DNA of 8,635 bases from Planctomycetaceae bacterium (GTDB lineage: Bacteria > Planctomycetota > Planctomycetia > Pirellulales > Thermoguttaceae): contig WRCR01000144.1 of NCBI GenBank assembly GCA_009783865.1, positions 1 to 8,635 on the forward strand, read 5' to 3'. The notes under the pieces were generated by a model. The model worked only from the letters and a program-made list of their open reading frames with translations, was not told the DNA's origin and made no database searches. The translations under genes were made by a program, and so were the position numbers. Positions 1 to 6,024 of the stretch are shown piece by piece; positions within the stretch are counted from its first letter, which is position 1, and every line of letters starts with the position of its first letter.

Positions 1-580
1 CGAATGCCGGGCAACTTGGGACATAGAATTTCCGGCGATTGTTGCAAGTTGGACGCTGCCCGCTCCGAAAGAGTTTCCTGATAAACATGGCAACATGCTC
101 TTGGCAGTCAAGGCAATGGAGCGGCAACTTCTTGCAGCACCAAATACCAAAACGAACATCGCAGCCGTCCAGTCCGGTTCGTTTGCCGCTCCTGAAGGAT
201 TATTAGTATTTGTTTCAGTTGTTTGGAACAAAGGAACACCGATAGAAAACGCATTTGCAATTTTTGAATCAGAAACCGGAAAGATTGCAGCAGCGAGTTC
301 TTTTCCCGACTGGTTGAAAACGGAGCGGCAGGAAATTGCTCTTCCCTTTGCACCGCGCTGGTATCCCGGGAAAAATTTGTGGAATGCTTCATCACCCCGG
401 CACCTTTGGGGTACGAATCACTACCGGTACGCTTTGCTTTTGGAAAATGAAGAGCAGTACAAAATTTTAGCAAAAAGCATTGACTATGCCGCTTTTTATT
501 CTGTCCAGCGCGCATTTGGAAAAGAACTTACGAAGGACAAACGAACAATGGTTGTGTTAATGCCGCAGCAGTTGGAATAA
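1..580 (+). CDS. 3' part of an unrecognised protein (5' end outside window)
   Basis: The frame that ends in TAA at 578-580 is open from base 2, so 192 C-terminal residues are visible and the true start lies to the left of the window. The first in-frame ATG, at 95, has no Shine-Dalgarno site and lies inside continuous coding sequence, so it is probably not the start. The visible part is soluble-looking, with no membrane segment, and is rich in aromatic residues: an N-terminal stretch with several Trp, then a block with WYPGKNLW and HLWGTNHYRYALLL near the middle of the visible part, and a charged C-terminus ending MPQQLE. I do not recognise the family. The gene converges on the cupin gene, with 72 nt between the two stops. 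Confidence 0.7.
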   Translation, partial: ECRATWDIEFPAIVASWTLPAPKEFPDKHGNMLLAVKAMERQLLAAPNTKTNIAAVQSGSFAAPEGLLVFVSVVWNKGTPIENAFAIFESETGKIAAASSFPDWLKTERQEIALPFAPRWYPGKNLWNASSPRHLWGTNHYRYALLLENEEQYKILAKSIDYAAFYSVQRAFGKELTKDKRTMVVLMPQQLE

Positions 581-581
581 A

Positions 582-618
582 AACCGTACCGGTTAAAACG
601 CGGTGCTTGAAGCACCGC
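582..618. terminator. Two hairpins between convergent genes, possible terminator
   Basis: The 72-nt gap between the convergent stops holds two perfect stems. One is AACCG/CGGTT (582-586 with 590-594, 3-nt loop). The other is GCGGTGCT/AGCACCGC (600-607 with 611-618, 3-nt loop). The second is GC-rich and is followed by TTTT when read on the minus strand, but no good T-tract follows on the plus strand. Termination of the cupin transcript is the likelier role, but this is inference. Confidence 0.4.
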
Positions 619-652
619 TGCTCTGAAATTATCTGTAAAAGAACTAGATAAA

Positions 653-1927
653 CTATTTGACCTTTTTATGGTCGCCGATTTGCGGTGTGGACTTGTGAAC
701 GTCGGGACCGAAATAACGCAAACCAACCAGCGGTTCGCTGCCGAGATTCTCTACCACAAAGCCGTTTTTCGCTGCCGCTGCGGTAACGAAAATCTCATCA
801 TTCGGTTCCGAACCGAAACGAAGCATTATCGGCGTATCGACGAGCAATTTGCCGACCTTGCCGTGTCCCTGAACGAAAATCCAAGAACTCGCACCGGGGT
901 CTTTCACCACCGCTTTCGCACCGGGGTACACTGTCAATTCCTTTGCCGAGAATAGTTGACTTTTGCCATCAACTTTTCCGTAAGTAATCCACTTGTCAAC
1001 CCAGCCGCCGCCGCTTGTTTTTTCGTCAACAATCGGTTCGATGTAGTGATGTTCTTTGAACTTCGGGTCAACATTCTGTTCCCAATCAAGCATCGAAATG
1101 ATATAGTCAAGGTCGCGGTGAAACTTCTTCGGAACATCTTTGACAAGGAAAGCCCAGTCCACACTGCGGTTCTCGACAAGTGAAGTGAACGAACCGAAAA
1201 CATCGCTGCCCCACTGCGGTTCATAAGTGCAGCAGGAACCCGGTGCGTGCAAAACACCGGCGGGAACTACCCAGCCCGTGCCGGGTTTCAGTTTGTATGC
1301 CTTTGACAGATAGAGAATACCGTTGTCGCCTTTTTCCCAATCTTCCAAGCATTTTTTGACTTGGTCTTTGGTCGTGCCGGGTTCCAGTCCGAAGAAGGTG
1401 TAATCAAAATGATTTTCGGCGGCATTGAGTTGCGGCGGAAAATAATAACATTCCGGTTTGCCTTCCTGTCCGACATTAGCGGCATGTTCGTTCATCTGGT
1501 GAACGTGATGAAAGAGCGGACCTAAATCATCGAAGAATTTGGAATAGACGGGCCACCGTTTGAATTTTTTCCAGATTGCTTCGCCGACGACATCGCCTTT
1601 TCCCTCTTCGACTGCGTCGCGGAGAAGAAAACGTTTGCCGTTGAACTTGACGTAGGAAAGTCCTTCGTCGGGCTGCCGGTTATCGTTAGCGGCTTCGGTA
1701 GTTGAGCCGAACCAGCGTTCATTGATACCGCCTCGTTTTTTTCCGAGGGCGTACCAATCGTCAGGATGAAGTTTGATACGTCTGCCGGGCTGCATAAAAA
1801 CGCGGGGCACCCAAGTCGGCGTGAGACGGAGAATGCCTTCTCCGTCGTTCATTGCGTCTTGAAAAATCTTGCCGACGCTGTCTTTCTTGACGGCAACAGA
1901 CGGTTTGCAGTAGCAACATTTACTCAT
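653..1927 (-). CDS. Cupin protein with class I mannose-6-phosphate isomerase-like fold
   Basis: This 424-residue protein has the metal-site signatures of class I phosphomannose isomerases. A PL-x-HHVHQ segment (137-144) aligns with the E. coli ManA PLSIQVHP segment, GKPE (156-159) matches its HKPE, and a histidine in the late VPAGVLHAPG segment (H227) fits the last zinc ligand. The Gln ligand of ManA is replaced by His141, giving an H-x-H pair more typical of generic cupins. The arginine-containing C-terminal motif (LRAGLTPK in ManA) is not seen, so isomerase activity is uncertain. Family enzymes interconvert mannose-6-P and fructose-6-P in the cytoplasm. The N-terminus has clustered cysteines (C4, C5, C7) and no signal peptide. 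The ATG start is supported by AAGGAG 7 nt upstream. The gene follows thrS on the same strand after 157 nt. An alternative reading is a sugar-binding or other sugar-modifying cupin. Confidence 0.65.
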   Translation of the reverse strand: MSKCCYCKPSVAVKKDSVGKIFQDAMNDGEGILRLTPTWVPRVFMQPGRRIKLHPDDWYALGKKRGGINERWFGSTTEAANDNRQPDEGLSYVKFNGKRFLLRDAVEEGKGDVVGEAIWKKFKRWPVYSKFFDDLGPLFHHVHQMNEHAANVGQEGKPECYYFPPQLNAAENHFDYTFFGLEPGTTKDQVKKCLEDWEKGDNGILYLSKAYKLKPGTGWVVPAGVLHAPGSCCTYEPQWGSDVFGSFTSLVENRSVDWAFLVKDVPKKFHRDLDYIISMLDWEQNVDPKFKEHHYIEPIVDEKTSGGGWVDKWITYGKVDGKSQLFSAKELTVYPGAKAVVKDPGASSWIFVQGHGKVGKLLVDTPIMLRFGSEPNDEIFVTAAAAKNGFVVENLGSEPLVGLRYFGPDVHKSTPQIGDHKKVK

Positions 1928-1934
1928 TAAAATA

Positions 1935-1940
1935 CTCCTT
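1935..1940 (-). promoter_or_regulatory. Ribosome binding site of the cupin gene
   Basis: AAGGAG on the minus strand lies 7 nt before the ATG at 1925-1927 and fixes that start. A TATAAT further upstream (1989-1994, minus strand) is a possible -10 box, but I see no matching -35 hexamer, so the promoter of this gene stays unplaced. Confidence 0.7.
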
Positions 1941-2044
1941 GATAGTGTAATTCTAGTAAAATAAAAGGGGGAACAAAATTGAAAGAGAATTATAAACTAA
2001 AGAGAACGAAAAAGCGATATAGTATCATTTTTTTCATGTTAACA

Positions 2045-2068
2045 AATCAGAGAATTTTATTCTTGATT
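2045..2068. other. AT-rich hairpin downstream of thrS
   Basis: AATCA-G-AGAAT pairs with ATTCTTGATT around a 3-nt loop, giving 10 base pairs with one bulged base, 17 nt after the thrS stop. There is no GC core and no T-tract follows on the minus strand, so it does not meet the usual pattern of an intrinsic terminator. It could protect the 3' end of the thrS mRNA. That role is inference. Confidence 0.3.
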
Positions 2069-2084
2069 TCTGTCATTGCCGCTG

Positions 2085-3884
2085 TCACAACGCCCGTATT
2101 CTAACCTCTTCTTTTAACTTTTCAACGACAGTATCGACATTTATTTCCCCTAGTTCGCCTTCTTTTCGGCTGCGCAATGCAACGGAACCATTCTCGGCTT
2201 CCTTCGCACCGACTACCGCTAGATACGGTACTAAATCCAAACGTCCTTCACGAATCTTTGCGCCGATTTTTTCGCCTCGATTGTCCAATGCCGCACGAAG
2301 TCCAGCCGCTTGCAACTTTCGCAGCACAACCTCGCCGTAATCGCCGAATTTATCGCTGACCGTCAATATCCGAATCTGTTCCGGCGCAAGCCACAACGGA
2401 AACGCTGCCGCAAAATGTTCAATCAAAATGCCGCAGAAACGCTCAAACGAACCCAGCGGCGCGCGATGTATCATCACCGGCGTATGCGGCTTGTTGTCCG
2501 CCCCCGTGTATTCCAAATTGAACCGCTCCGGCGACGGCAAATTGTAATCCAACTGCACCGTGCCGAGTTGCCAACGCCGACCAAGACAATCCTTCACAAC
2601 GAAATCCGCCTTCGGACCGTAAAATGCCGCTTCACCCTCGACAATTTCCAGGTTCGGCAAGTCCATTTCCCGGCACACTTTTTCCAAAGCGGCTTGAGCA
2701 ATTTTCCAGTTCTCCGGTGCGCCGACATATTTATCGCTAGTCCAATCCCGAAAACTCAACCGCACCTCAAAGTTGCTGAATCCTAGCGTTTGCAAGACAG
2801 TTAAGGTCATATCAATGCAGCCGCGAAACTCTTCTTCGACCTGTTCCGGCATGCAAAATATATGCGCATCATCTTGCGTAAAGCCGCGTACGCGTGTCAT
2901 ACCGCTCAATTCGCCGCTCTGCTCAAAACGGTGAACGCAGCCGAACTCCGCAATCCGATAAGGCAAGTCCCGGTAACTCCGCGGTTTTTGCATGTAGACC
3001 ATGATGTGGTGCGGACAATTCATCGGGCGGAGCAAGAACTCATCGCCGTCCTGCATTTTGACCGGCGGAAATTGACTGTCGGCGTAATACGGATAATGTC
3101 CCGAGGTTTTGAAGAGTTCGATATTGCCGATGACCGGCGTGCAGATTTGCTGATAACCGCGTTTGACCAGTTCTTCCGAAATGAAATTTTCGAGTTGCCG
3201 GCGTACGATAGTCCCCTTCGGCAGCCAAAGTATGAGTCCCTGTCCAACACGGGAATCAACCGCAAAGAGTTCATGCTGTTTTCCCAAAACCCGATGGTCG
3301 CGTTTCTTTGCTTCTTCGATACGCTGCAAGTACTCCGCTAAATCCTTCTTGTCGAAAAATGCTGTTCCGTAAAGACGTTGCAGTTGCTGTTTGCTTGCAT
3401 CGCCTTTCCAATATGCACCGGCAACGGACGCTAGTTTGAATGCTCCGATGAATCGCGGCGAGGAAATATGCGGACCGCGGCATAGGTCAACAAATTCACC
3501 CTGCCGATAAAATGAAACGGTTTGTTCACCGGCGAGTCCTTCGTTGATATGTTCGACTTTCAGCGTTTGTCCCGTGCCTTGCAGAAGTTCGATTGCTTCT
3601 TGATGCGGCATTTCGATACGCTCGAATTCTTCATCGAGTTTGATAAAACGTTTCATTTCGGTTTCAATCGCCGGAAAATCCTCTTCGGTTAGACGATGTT
3701 CCATTGCGAAGTCGTAATAGAATCCGTTTTCGACCGTGGGACCGAAAGCGAGTTGGACATCGGAATAGAGCCGCATAACGGCACGCGCCATCAAGTGGGC
3801 AGTCGAGTGCCGAAGTATATCAAGGGCTTGGGAATCGGTTCTGTCGTAATCTTTCAAGGAACCGTCGACAAGTTTAACTTTCAT
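2085..3884 (-). CDS. thrS: Threonyl-tRNA synthetase
   Basis: This cytoplasmic class II enzyme charges tRNA-Thr with threonine. With the ATG at 3884 it has 599 residues, against 642 in E. coli, because the N-terminal TGS domain is reduced to about 20 residues. The editing domain is present: HSTAH (H26, H30) and CRGPH (C135, H139) supply its four metal-binding-type residues. The catalytic core shows motif 2 (FGCVHRFEQSGEL) and the three zinc ligands C290 (MNCPHH), H341 (DDAHIFC) and H473 (MIHRAPLG). The anticodon-binding domain follows from about 500. The frame extends to a TTG at 3918-3920, but the promoter below puts the transcript start almost on that codon, so the ATG is preferred; neither start has a clear Shine-Dalgarno site. 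The usual neighbours infC-rpmI-rplT are absent: ferredoxin genes lie upstream and the cupin gene downstream. Confidence 0.97.
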   Translation of the reverse strand: MKVKLVDGSLKDYDRTDSQALDILRHSTAHLMARAVMRLYSDVQLAFGPTVENGFYYDFAMEHRLTEEDFPAIETEMKRFIKLDEEFERIEMPHQEAIELLQGTGQTLKVEHINEGLAGEQTVSFYRQGEFVDLCRGPHISSPRFIGAFKLASVAGAYWKGDASKQQLQRLYGTAFFDKKDLAEYLQRIEEAKKRDHRVLGKQHELFAVDSRVGQGLILWLPKGTIVRRQLENFISEELVKRGYQQICTPVIGNIELFKTSGHYPYYADSQFPPVKMQDGDEFLLRPMNCPHHIMVYMQKPRSYRDLPYRIAEFGCVHRFEQSGELSGMTRVRGFTQDDAHIFCMPEQVEEEFRGCIDMTLTVLQTLGFSNFEVRLSFRDWTSDKYVGAPENWKIAQAALEKVCREMDLPNLEIVEGEAAFYGPKADFVVKDCLGRRWQLGTVQLDYNLPSPERFNLEYTGADNKPHTPVMIHRAPLGSFERFCGILIEHFAAAFPLWLAPEQIRILTVSDKFGDYGEVVLRKLQAAGLRAALDNRGEKIGAKIREGRLDLVPYLAVVGAKEAENGSVALRSRKEGELGEINVDTVVEKLKEEVRIRAL

Positions 3885-3928
3885 GGATTTATTTAATCGT
3901 TGAGGAAACAGACAAAGCAATGCGTTTA

Positions 3929-3956
3929 ATTATAGTATTTTCCCGCTGTTAGGCAA
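3929..3956 (-). promoter_or_regulatory. Sigma70-type promoter of thrS
   Basis: Read on the minus strand, TTGCCT (3951-3956) and a perfect TATAAT (3929-3934) are separated by 16 nt. Transcription would start near 3922, giving a leader of about 37 nt before the ATG at 3884. That is too short for a T-box or an operator-type leader, so no leader-based control of thrS is visible. Confidence 0.7.
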
Positions 3957-3967
3957 GGATGGCAGAA

Positions 3968-3984
3968 ACGGCATTGACTGCCGT
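3968..3984 (-). terminator. Weak hairpin at the end of the ferredoxin gene
   Basis: ACGGCA/TGCCGT forms a 6-bp stem with a 5-nt loop. It overlaps the last base of the ferredoxin stop codon and is followed by TTC on the minus strand. It sits just upstream of the thrS promoter and could partly insulate the two units. The T-tract is too short for a confident call. Confidence 0.25.
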
Positions 3985-4172
3985 CATTCATCGGAGATAT
4001 AAATTGCACCGACAGGGCAAACGCGGAAGCAAGCCCCGCATTCGCCGCAGATGTCGGTATCCACTTCGGCTTTATTGTCTTGTTCGGGATTTTGCGTAAT
4101 CGCATCCAGAGGGCAGGACAATACACATTCGCCGCAAGCAACGCATTTTTCACTGTCGATAACTACAGTCAT
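3984..4172 (-). CDS. 2[4Fe-4S] ferredoxin (second of the pair)
   Basis: This 62-residue cytoplasmic electron carrier has two complete CxxCxxCxxxCP cluster motifs, C10-C13-C16-C20 and C42-C45-C48-C52. Each binds one 4Fe-4S cluster in the clostridial-type ferredoxin fold. The 21 residues between the two motifs include an acidic, Asn/Gln-rich insert (NPEQDNKAEVD) that is three residues longer than in the neighbouring copy. GAGG stands 5 nt before the ATG. The gene follows the other ferredoxin by 22 nt on the same strand, so the two are very probably co-transcribed. The redox partner cannot be read from the context: no oxidoreductase subunit or hydrogenase gene adjoins. Confidence 0.93.
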   Translation of the reverse strand: MTVVIDSEKCVACGECVLSCPLDAITQNPEQDNKAEVDTDICGECGACFRVCPVGAIYISDE

Positions 4173-4194
4173 CGAATCCTCGACGGTTAAGTTG

Positions 4195-4368
4195 TTATGT
4201 CAATTCTATCGCTTCAACCGGACAGGCATCGATGCACGCACCGCAGTCAACACATTCGTCAGCGTTGACTTTTGCCTTATCGCCGTCCATTGAGATAGCG
4301 GAAACCGGACAGGTATCGACACAACTGCCGCAACCGGTACATTTATCGGGGTCAACTTTCGCTGCCAT
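4195..4368 (-). CDS. 2[4Fe-4S] ferredoxin (first of the pair)
   Basis: Only 57 residues long, this frame begins with the N-terminus MAAKVDPDKC and ends in EAIELT with a TAA stop. It carries two CxxCxxCxxxCP motifs, C10-C13-C16-C20 and C39-C42-C45-C49, enough for two 4Fe-4S clusters. The short acidic chain is typical of clostridial-type 8Fe ferredoxins, which pass low-potential electrons between cytoplasmic enzymes. AGGAG lies 9 nt before the ATG at 4366-4368 and supports the start. It leads the two-gene ferredoxin unit. The two proteins share the fold and the repeated CGxC/CP pattern but are clearly divergent in sequence, so this is not a recent duplication. Confidence 0.93.
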   Translation of the reverse strand: MAAKVDPDKCTGCGSCVDTCPVSAISMDGDKAKVNADECVDCGACIDACPVEAIELT

Positions 4369-4377
4369 AAAATTGTT

Positions 4378-4382
4378 CTCCT
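4378..4382 (-). promoter_or_regulatory. Ribosome binding site of the first ferredoxin
   Basis: AGGAG on the minus strand, 9 nt before the ATG. It decides the start of a very short gene. Confidence 0.7.
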
Positions 4383-4436
4383 AAAATACATTGAATTTAT
4401 ACATAGAAACACAACGCCGTGTTCCAGAATACTGAT

Positions 4437-4464
4437 ATATTACAACGTTTTTCGAGATTTGCAA
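4437..4464 (-). promoter_or_regulatory. Possible promoter of the ferredoxin pair
   Basis: On the minus strand, TTGCAA (4459-4464) and TAATAT (4437-4442) are 16 nt apart, each matching 4 of 6 consensus bases. The transcript would start near 4430, about 62 nt before the first ferredoxin. The match is modest and other AT-rich hexamers nearby could serve. Confidence 0.35.
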
Positions 4465-4474
4465 GAGACACAGA

Positions 4475-4511
4475 TTGTTTTGCGCAGAATTTCCAATCCT
4501 GCGCAAAACAA
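4475..4511. repeat. 13-bp perfect inverted repeat in a divergent promoter region
   Basis: TTGTTTTGCGCAG (4475-4487) and CTGCGCAAAACAA (4499-4511) are exact reverse complements around an 11-nt spacer. The repeat ends 12 nt before the -35 box of the oxidoreductase promoter and begins 10 nt beyond the candidate ferredoxin -35. The GC core is flanked by T's on the left and A's on the right, which is the reverse of an intrinsic terminator on either strand. This fits a regulator-binding site or a cruciform-forming element better than termination. No regulator gene lies in the window. Confidence 0.75.
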
Positions 4512-4523
4512 AATTACGGGATA

Positions 4524-4553
4524 TTGCAAACTGCATCGGTGTTGAGTTATAAT
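4524..4553 (+). promoter_or_regulatory. Promoter of the oxidoreductase gene
   Basis: TTGCAA (4524-4529) and a perfect TATAAT (4548-4553) are 18 nt apart. Transcription would start near 4560, leaving a leader of about 45 nt that contains the AGGAG site at 4593-4597. The inverted repeat immediately upstream is well placed for an activator or an upstream repressor. Confidence 0.6.
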
Positions 4554-4604
4554 ACTGTTTTCGTCAATTTCCTTGTTTGTTTATATTTTTTTAGGAGATA
4601 ACCA

Positions 4605-5951
4605 ATGGTTCAAAATGCAGGTGTTTCCGCCGGCAGACGGCGGTTCCTTACGCAGTCATTATTAGGAGCGGCAGCAGCGGCTGTTCCGTTTTACGTACCG
4701 GGTAAAATACTCGGCAAAGACGGTGCAGTGCCGCCGAGCGAACAGATTATCCTCGGCGGTCTGGGTATCAGGTCCCGCGGCGAAGGTGTCATGCGAGTGT
4801 TCATATCCAACCCTGATGTTCGTCTCGTCTCGATTTGCGACATACGAAAAGACCGCCGAGAAGCAGTCAAAAAACTTGCTGATGATACGTATGGCGGAAA
4901 TGACTGTACAATGTACAGCAACATGTTTGAATTCTACGCCGAAAATCCGCAGATGGATGCTGTTCTTATCGCAACCGGCGACCGTTGGCACACGATGGCT
5001 TCCATCGTTGCTGCGAAACACGGCAAAGATATTTACTGTGAAAAGCCGCTGTCGCTGACCATTCAGGAAAGCCGGGCAGTCGCAACTGCCGTCAACCGTT
5101 ATGGGCGCGTATTTCAAGCGGGAACACAGCGGCGCAACATCGGCAACTTTCAACTTGCCGCTAAATTAGTTCACGACGGCAAACTCGGAAAATTAACCGA
5201 AGTTCATGCTAATACACTAGACCCCGGTACAACTCACGATTGGCTTCCCGCTCAACCGGAACCCGCTAAAGATGACATCGATTGGGAAGCGTGGCTCGGT
5301 TCCTGCCCTTGGCGACCTTTCAACATGACTTATGTCAACGGCGGCTGGCGAGGTCACTACGACTTCCACGGCGGCGGTATTCTCGAATGGGGAACCCACA
5401 CCGTTGACCTTTGCCAATGGGCGAATCAATCCGATGATACAGTACCGGTCGAATACTGGACAACATACAGCGACAAAGGCGAGAAGACAGCCCGCGTTGA
5501 AGGACGCTATGCAAACGGCGTTAAAATAGTTATGCGTAAAGACGGCTGGCTTGGACTCGGAACTTGCTCCGCCAGATATGTCGGCGAAGAGGGCTGGGTT
5601 GAAACCGGCGATACCGGCAGAATTGATGTCTCTTCCGATGCTCTTCGCAAAGAATTGAAGTTCATCGGAATGGCTGGTACAGACCCGAAAAATCACGTCC
5701 GCGAATTTCTTGACTGCGTGAAATCCCGCCGCAAACCCGCTTCCAATGCCGATGTTGCCGCTTATGCTCACATCGCTTCGCACTGTGCGAAAATTGCTTG
5801 GGATATAAATCCGGCTGTCAACAACGGAGACGAAAAACCGTTCACGCTGAAGTTTGACCCCGTGAAAGAAGAATTCCTCGGTACCGGTCCCGAAGTCGAA
5901 ACCGCTAACCGGCTGCGCACCCGTGCAATGAGAACACCGTGGCAGTGCTAG
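4605..5951 (+). CDS. Tat-exported Gfo/Idh/MocA-family oxidoreductase
   Basis: This 448-residue protein begins with a twin-arginine signal, RRRFL at 11-15, followed by an Ala-rich hydrophobic stretch to about 31, so it should be exported folded with its cofactor already bound. The Rossmann domain shows GGLGIRSRG (51-59), D79 at the end of the second strand and the family hallmark EKP (146-148). The C-terminal alpha/beta domain follows, with GGGILEWGTHTVDL (255-268) holding likely active-site H264 and D267. Family members reduce or oxidise sugars and related polyols with NAD(P); the substrate here cannot be named. AGGAG lies 7 nt before the ATG. A HEAT-repeat gene follows after 73 nt on the same strand. 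Exported members of this family are a recurrent planctomycete feature; their numbers and substrates are largely uncharacterised. Confidence 0.92.
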   Translation: MVQNAGVSAGRRRFLTQSLLGAAAAAVPFYVPGKILGKDGAVPPSEQIILGGLGIRSRGEGVMRVFISNPDVRLVSICDIRKDRREAVKKLADDTYGGNDCTMYSNMFEFYAENPQMDAVLIATGDRWHTMASIVAAKHGKDIYCEKPLSLTIQESRAVATAVNRYGRVFQAGTQRRNIGNFQLAAKLVHDGKLGKLTEVHANTLDPGTTHDWLPAQPEPAKDDIDWEAWLGSCPWRPFNMTYVNGGWRGHYDFHGGGILEWGTHTVDLCQWANQSDDTVPVEYWTTYSDKGEKTARVEGRYANGVKIVMRKDGWLGLGTCSARYVGEEGWVETGDTGRIDVSSDALRKELKFIGMAGTDPKNHVREFLDCVKSRRKPASNADVAAYAHIASHCAKIAWDINPAVNNGDEKPFTLKFDPVKEEFLGTGPEVETANRLRTRAMRTPWQC

Positions 5952-5952
5952 A

Positions 5953-5973
5953 CCGCAGCCCTTCGGCATGCGG
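5953..5973 (+). other. GC-rich hairpin between the oxidoreductase and HEAT genes
   Basis: CCGCAGCC pairs with GGC-A-TGCGG (one bulged A) around a CTTC loop, 1 nt after the oxidoreductase stop. No T-run follows. It may stabilise the upstream mRNA or cause partial termination and so lower the expression of the downstream gene. Both are inference. Confidence 0.35.
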
Positions 5974-6024
5974 CTATGATTTGCGTATGAAATAAACATT
6001 AACTTTAACACAGAAAAATAAACT

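Noticed and set aside
108..515. 135-residue minus-strand frame opposite the left-edge gene
   Set aside because: The + strand frame is open through the whole region from the window edge and has ordinary protein composition. This one is a shadow, though the left gene's lack of a known family makes the choice less certain than elsewhere.
2310..2786. 158-residue + strand frame inside thrS
   Set aside because: The opposite strand encodes conserved synthetase motifs through the same bases; the frame is Arg-rich shadow sequence.
4406..4424. Imperfect palindrome GAA(A)CAC-N6-GTGTTC upstream of the ferredoxins
   Set aside because: Six-base arms with a one-base bulge are expected by chance in a region of this size.
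4475..4511. Intrinsic terminator reading of the 13-bp inverted repeat
   Set aside because: The T-rich and A-rich flanks are on the wrong sides of the GC core for both strands, and no gene ends here.
4419..4601. 60-residue + strand frame in the divergent intergenic region
   Set aside because: No ribosome binding site, no recognisable composition, and it covers the inverted repeat and the promoter of the next gene.
5217..6011. 264-residue minus-strand frame opposite the oxidoreductase
   Set aside because: It is antisense to a gene with clear family motifs, and its own translation shows no domain or start signal.
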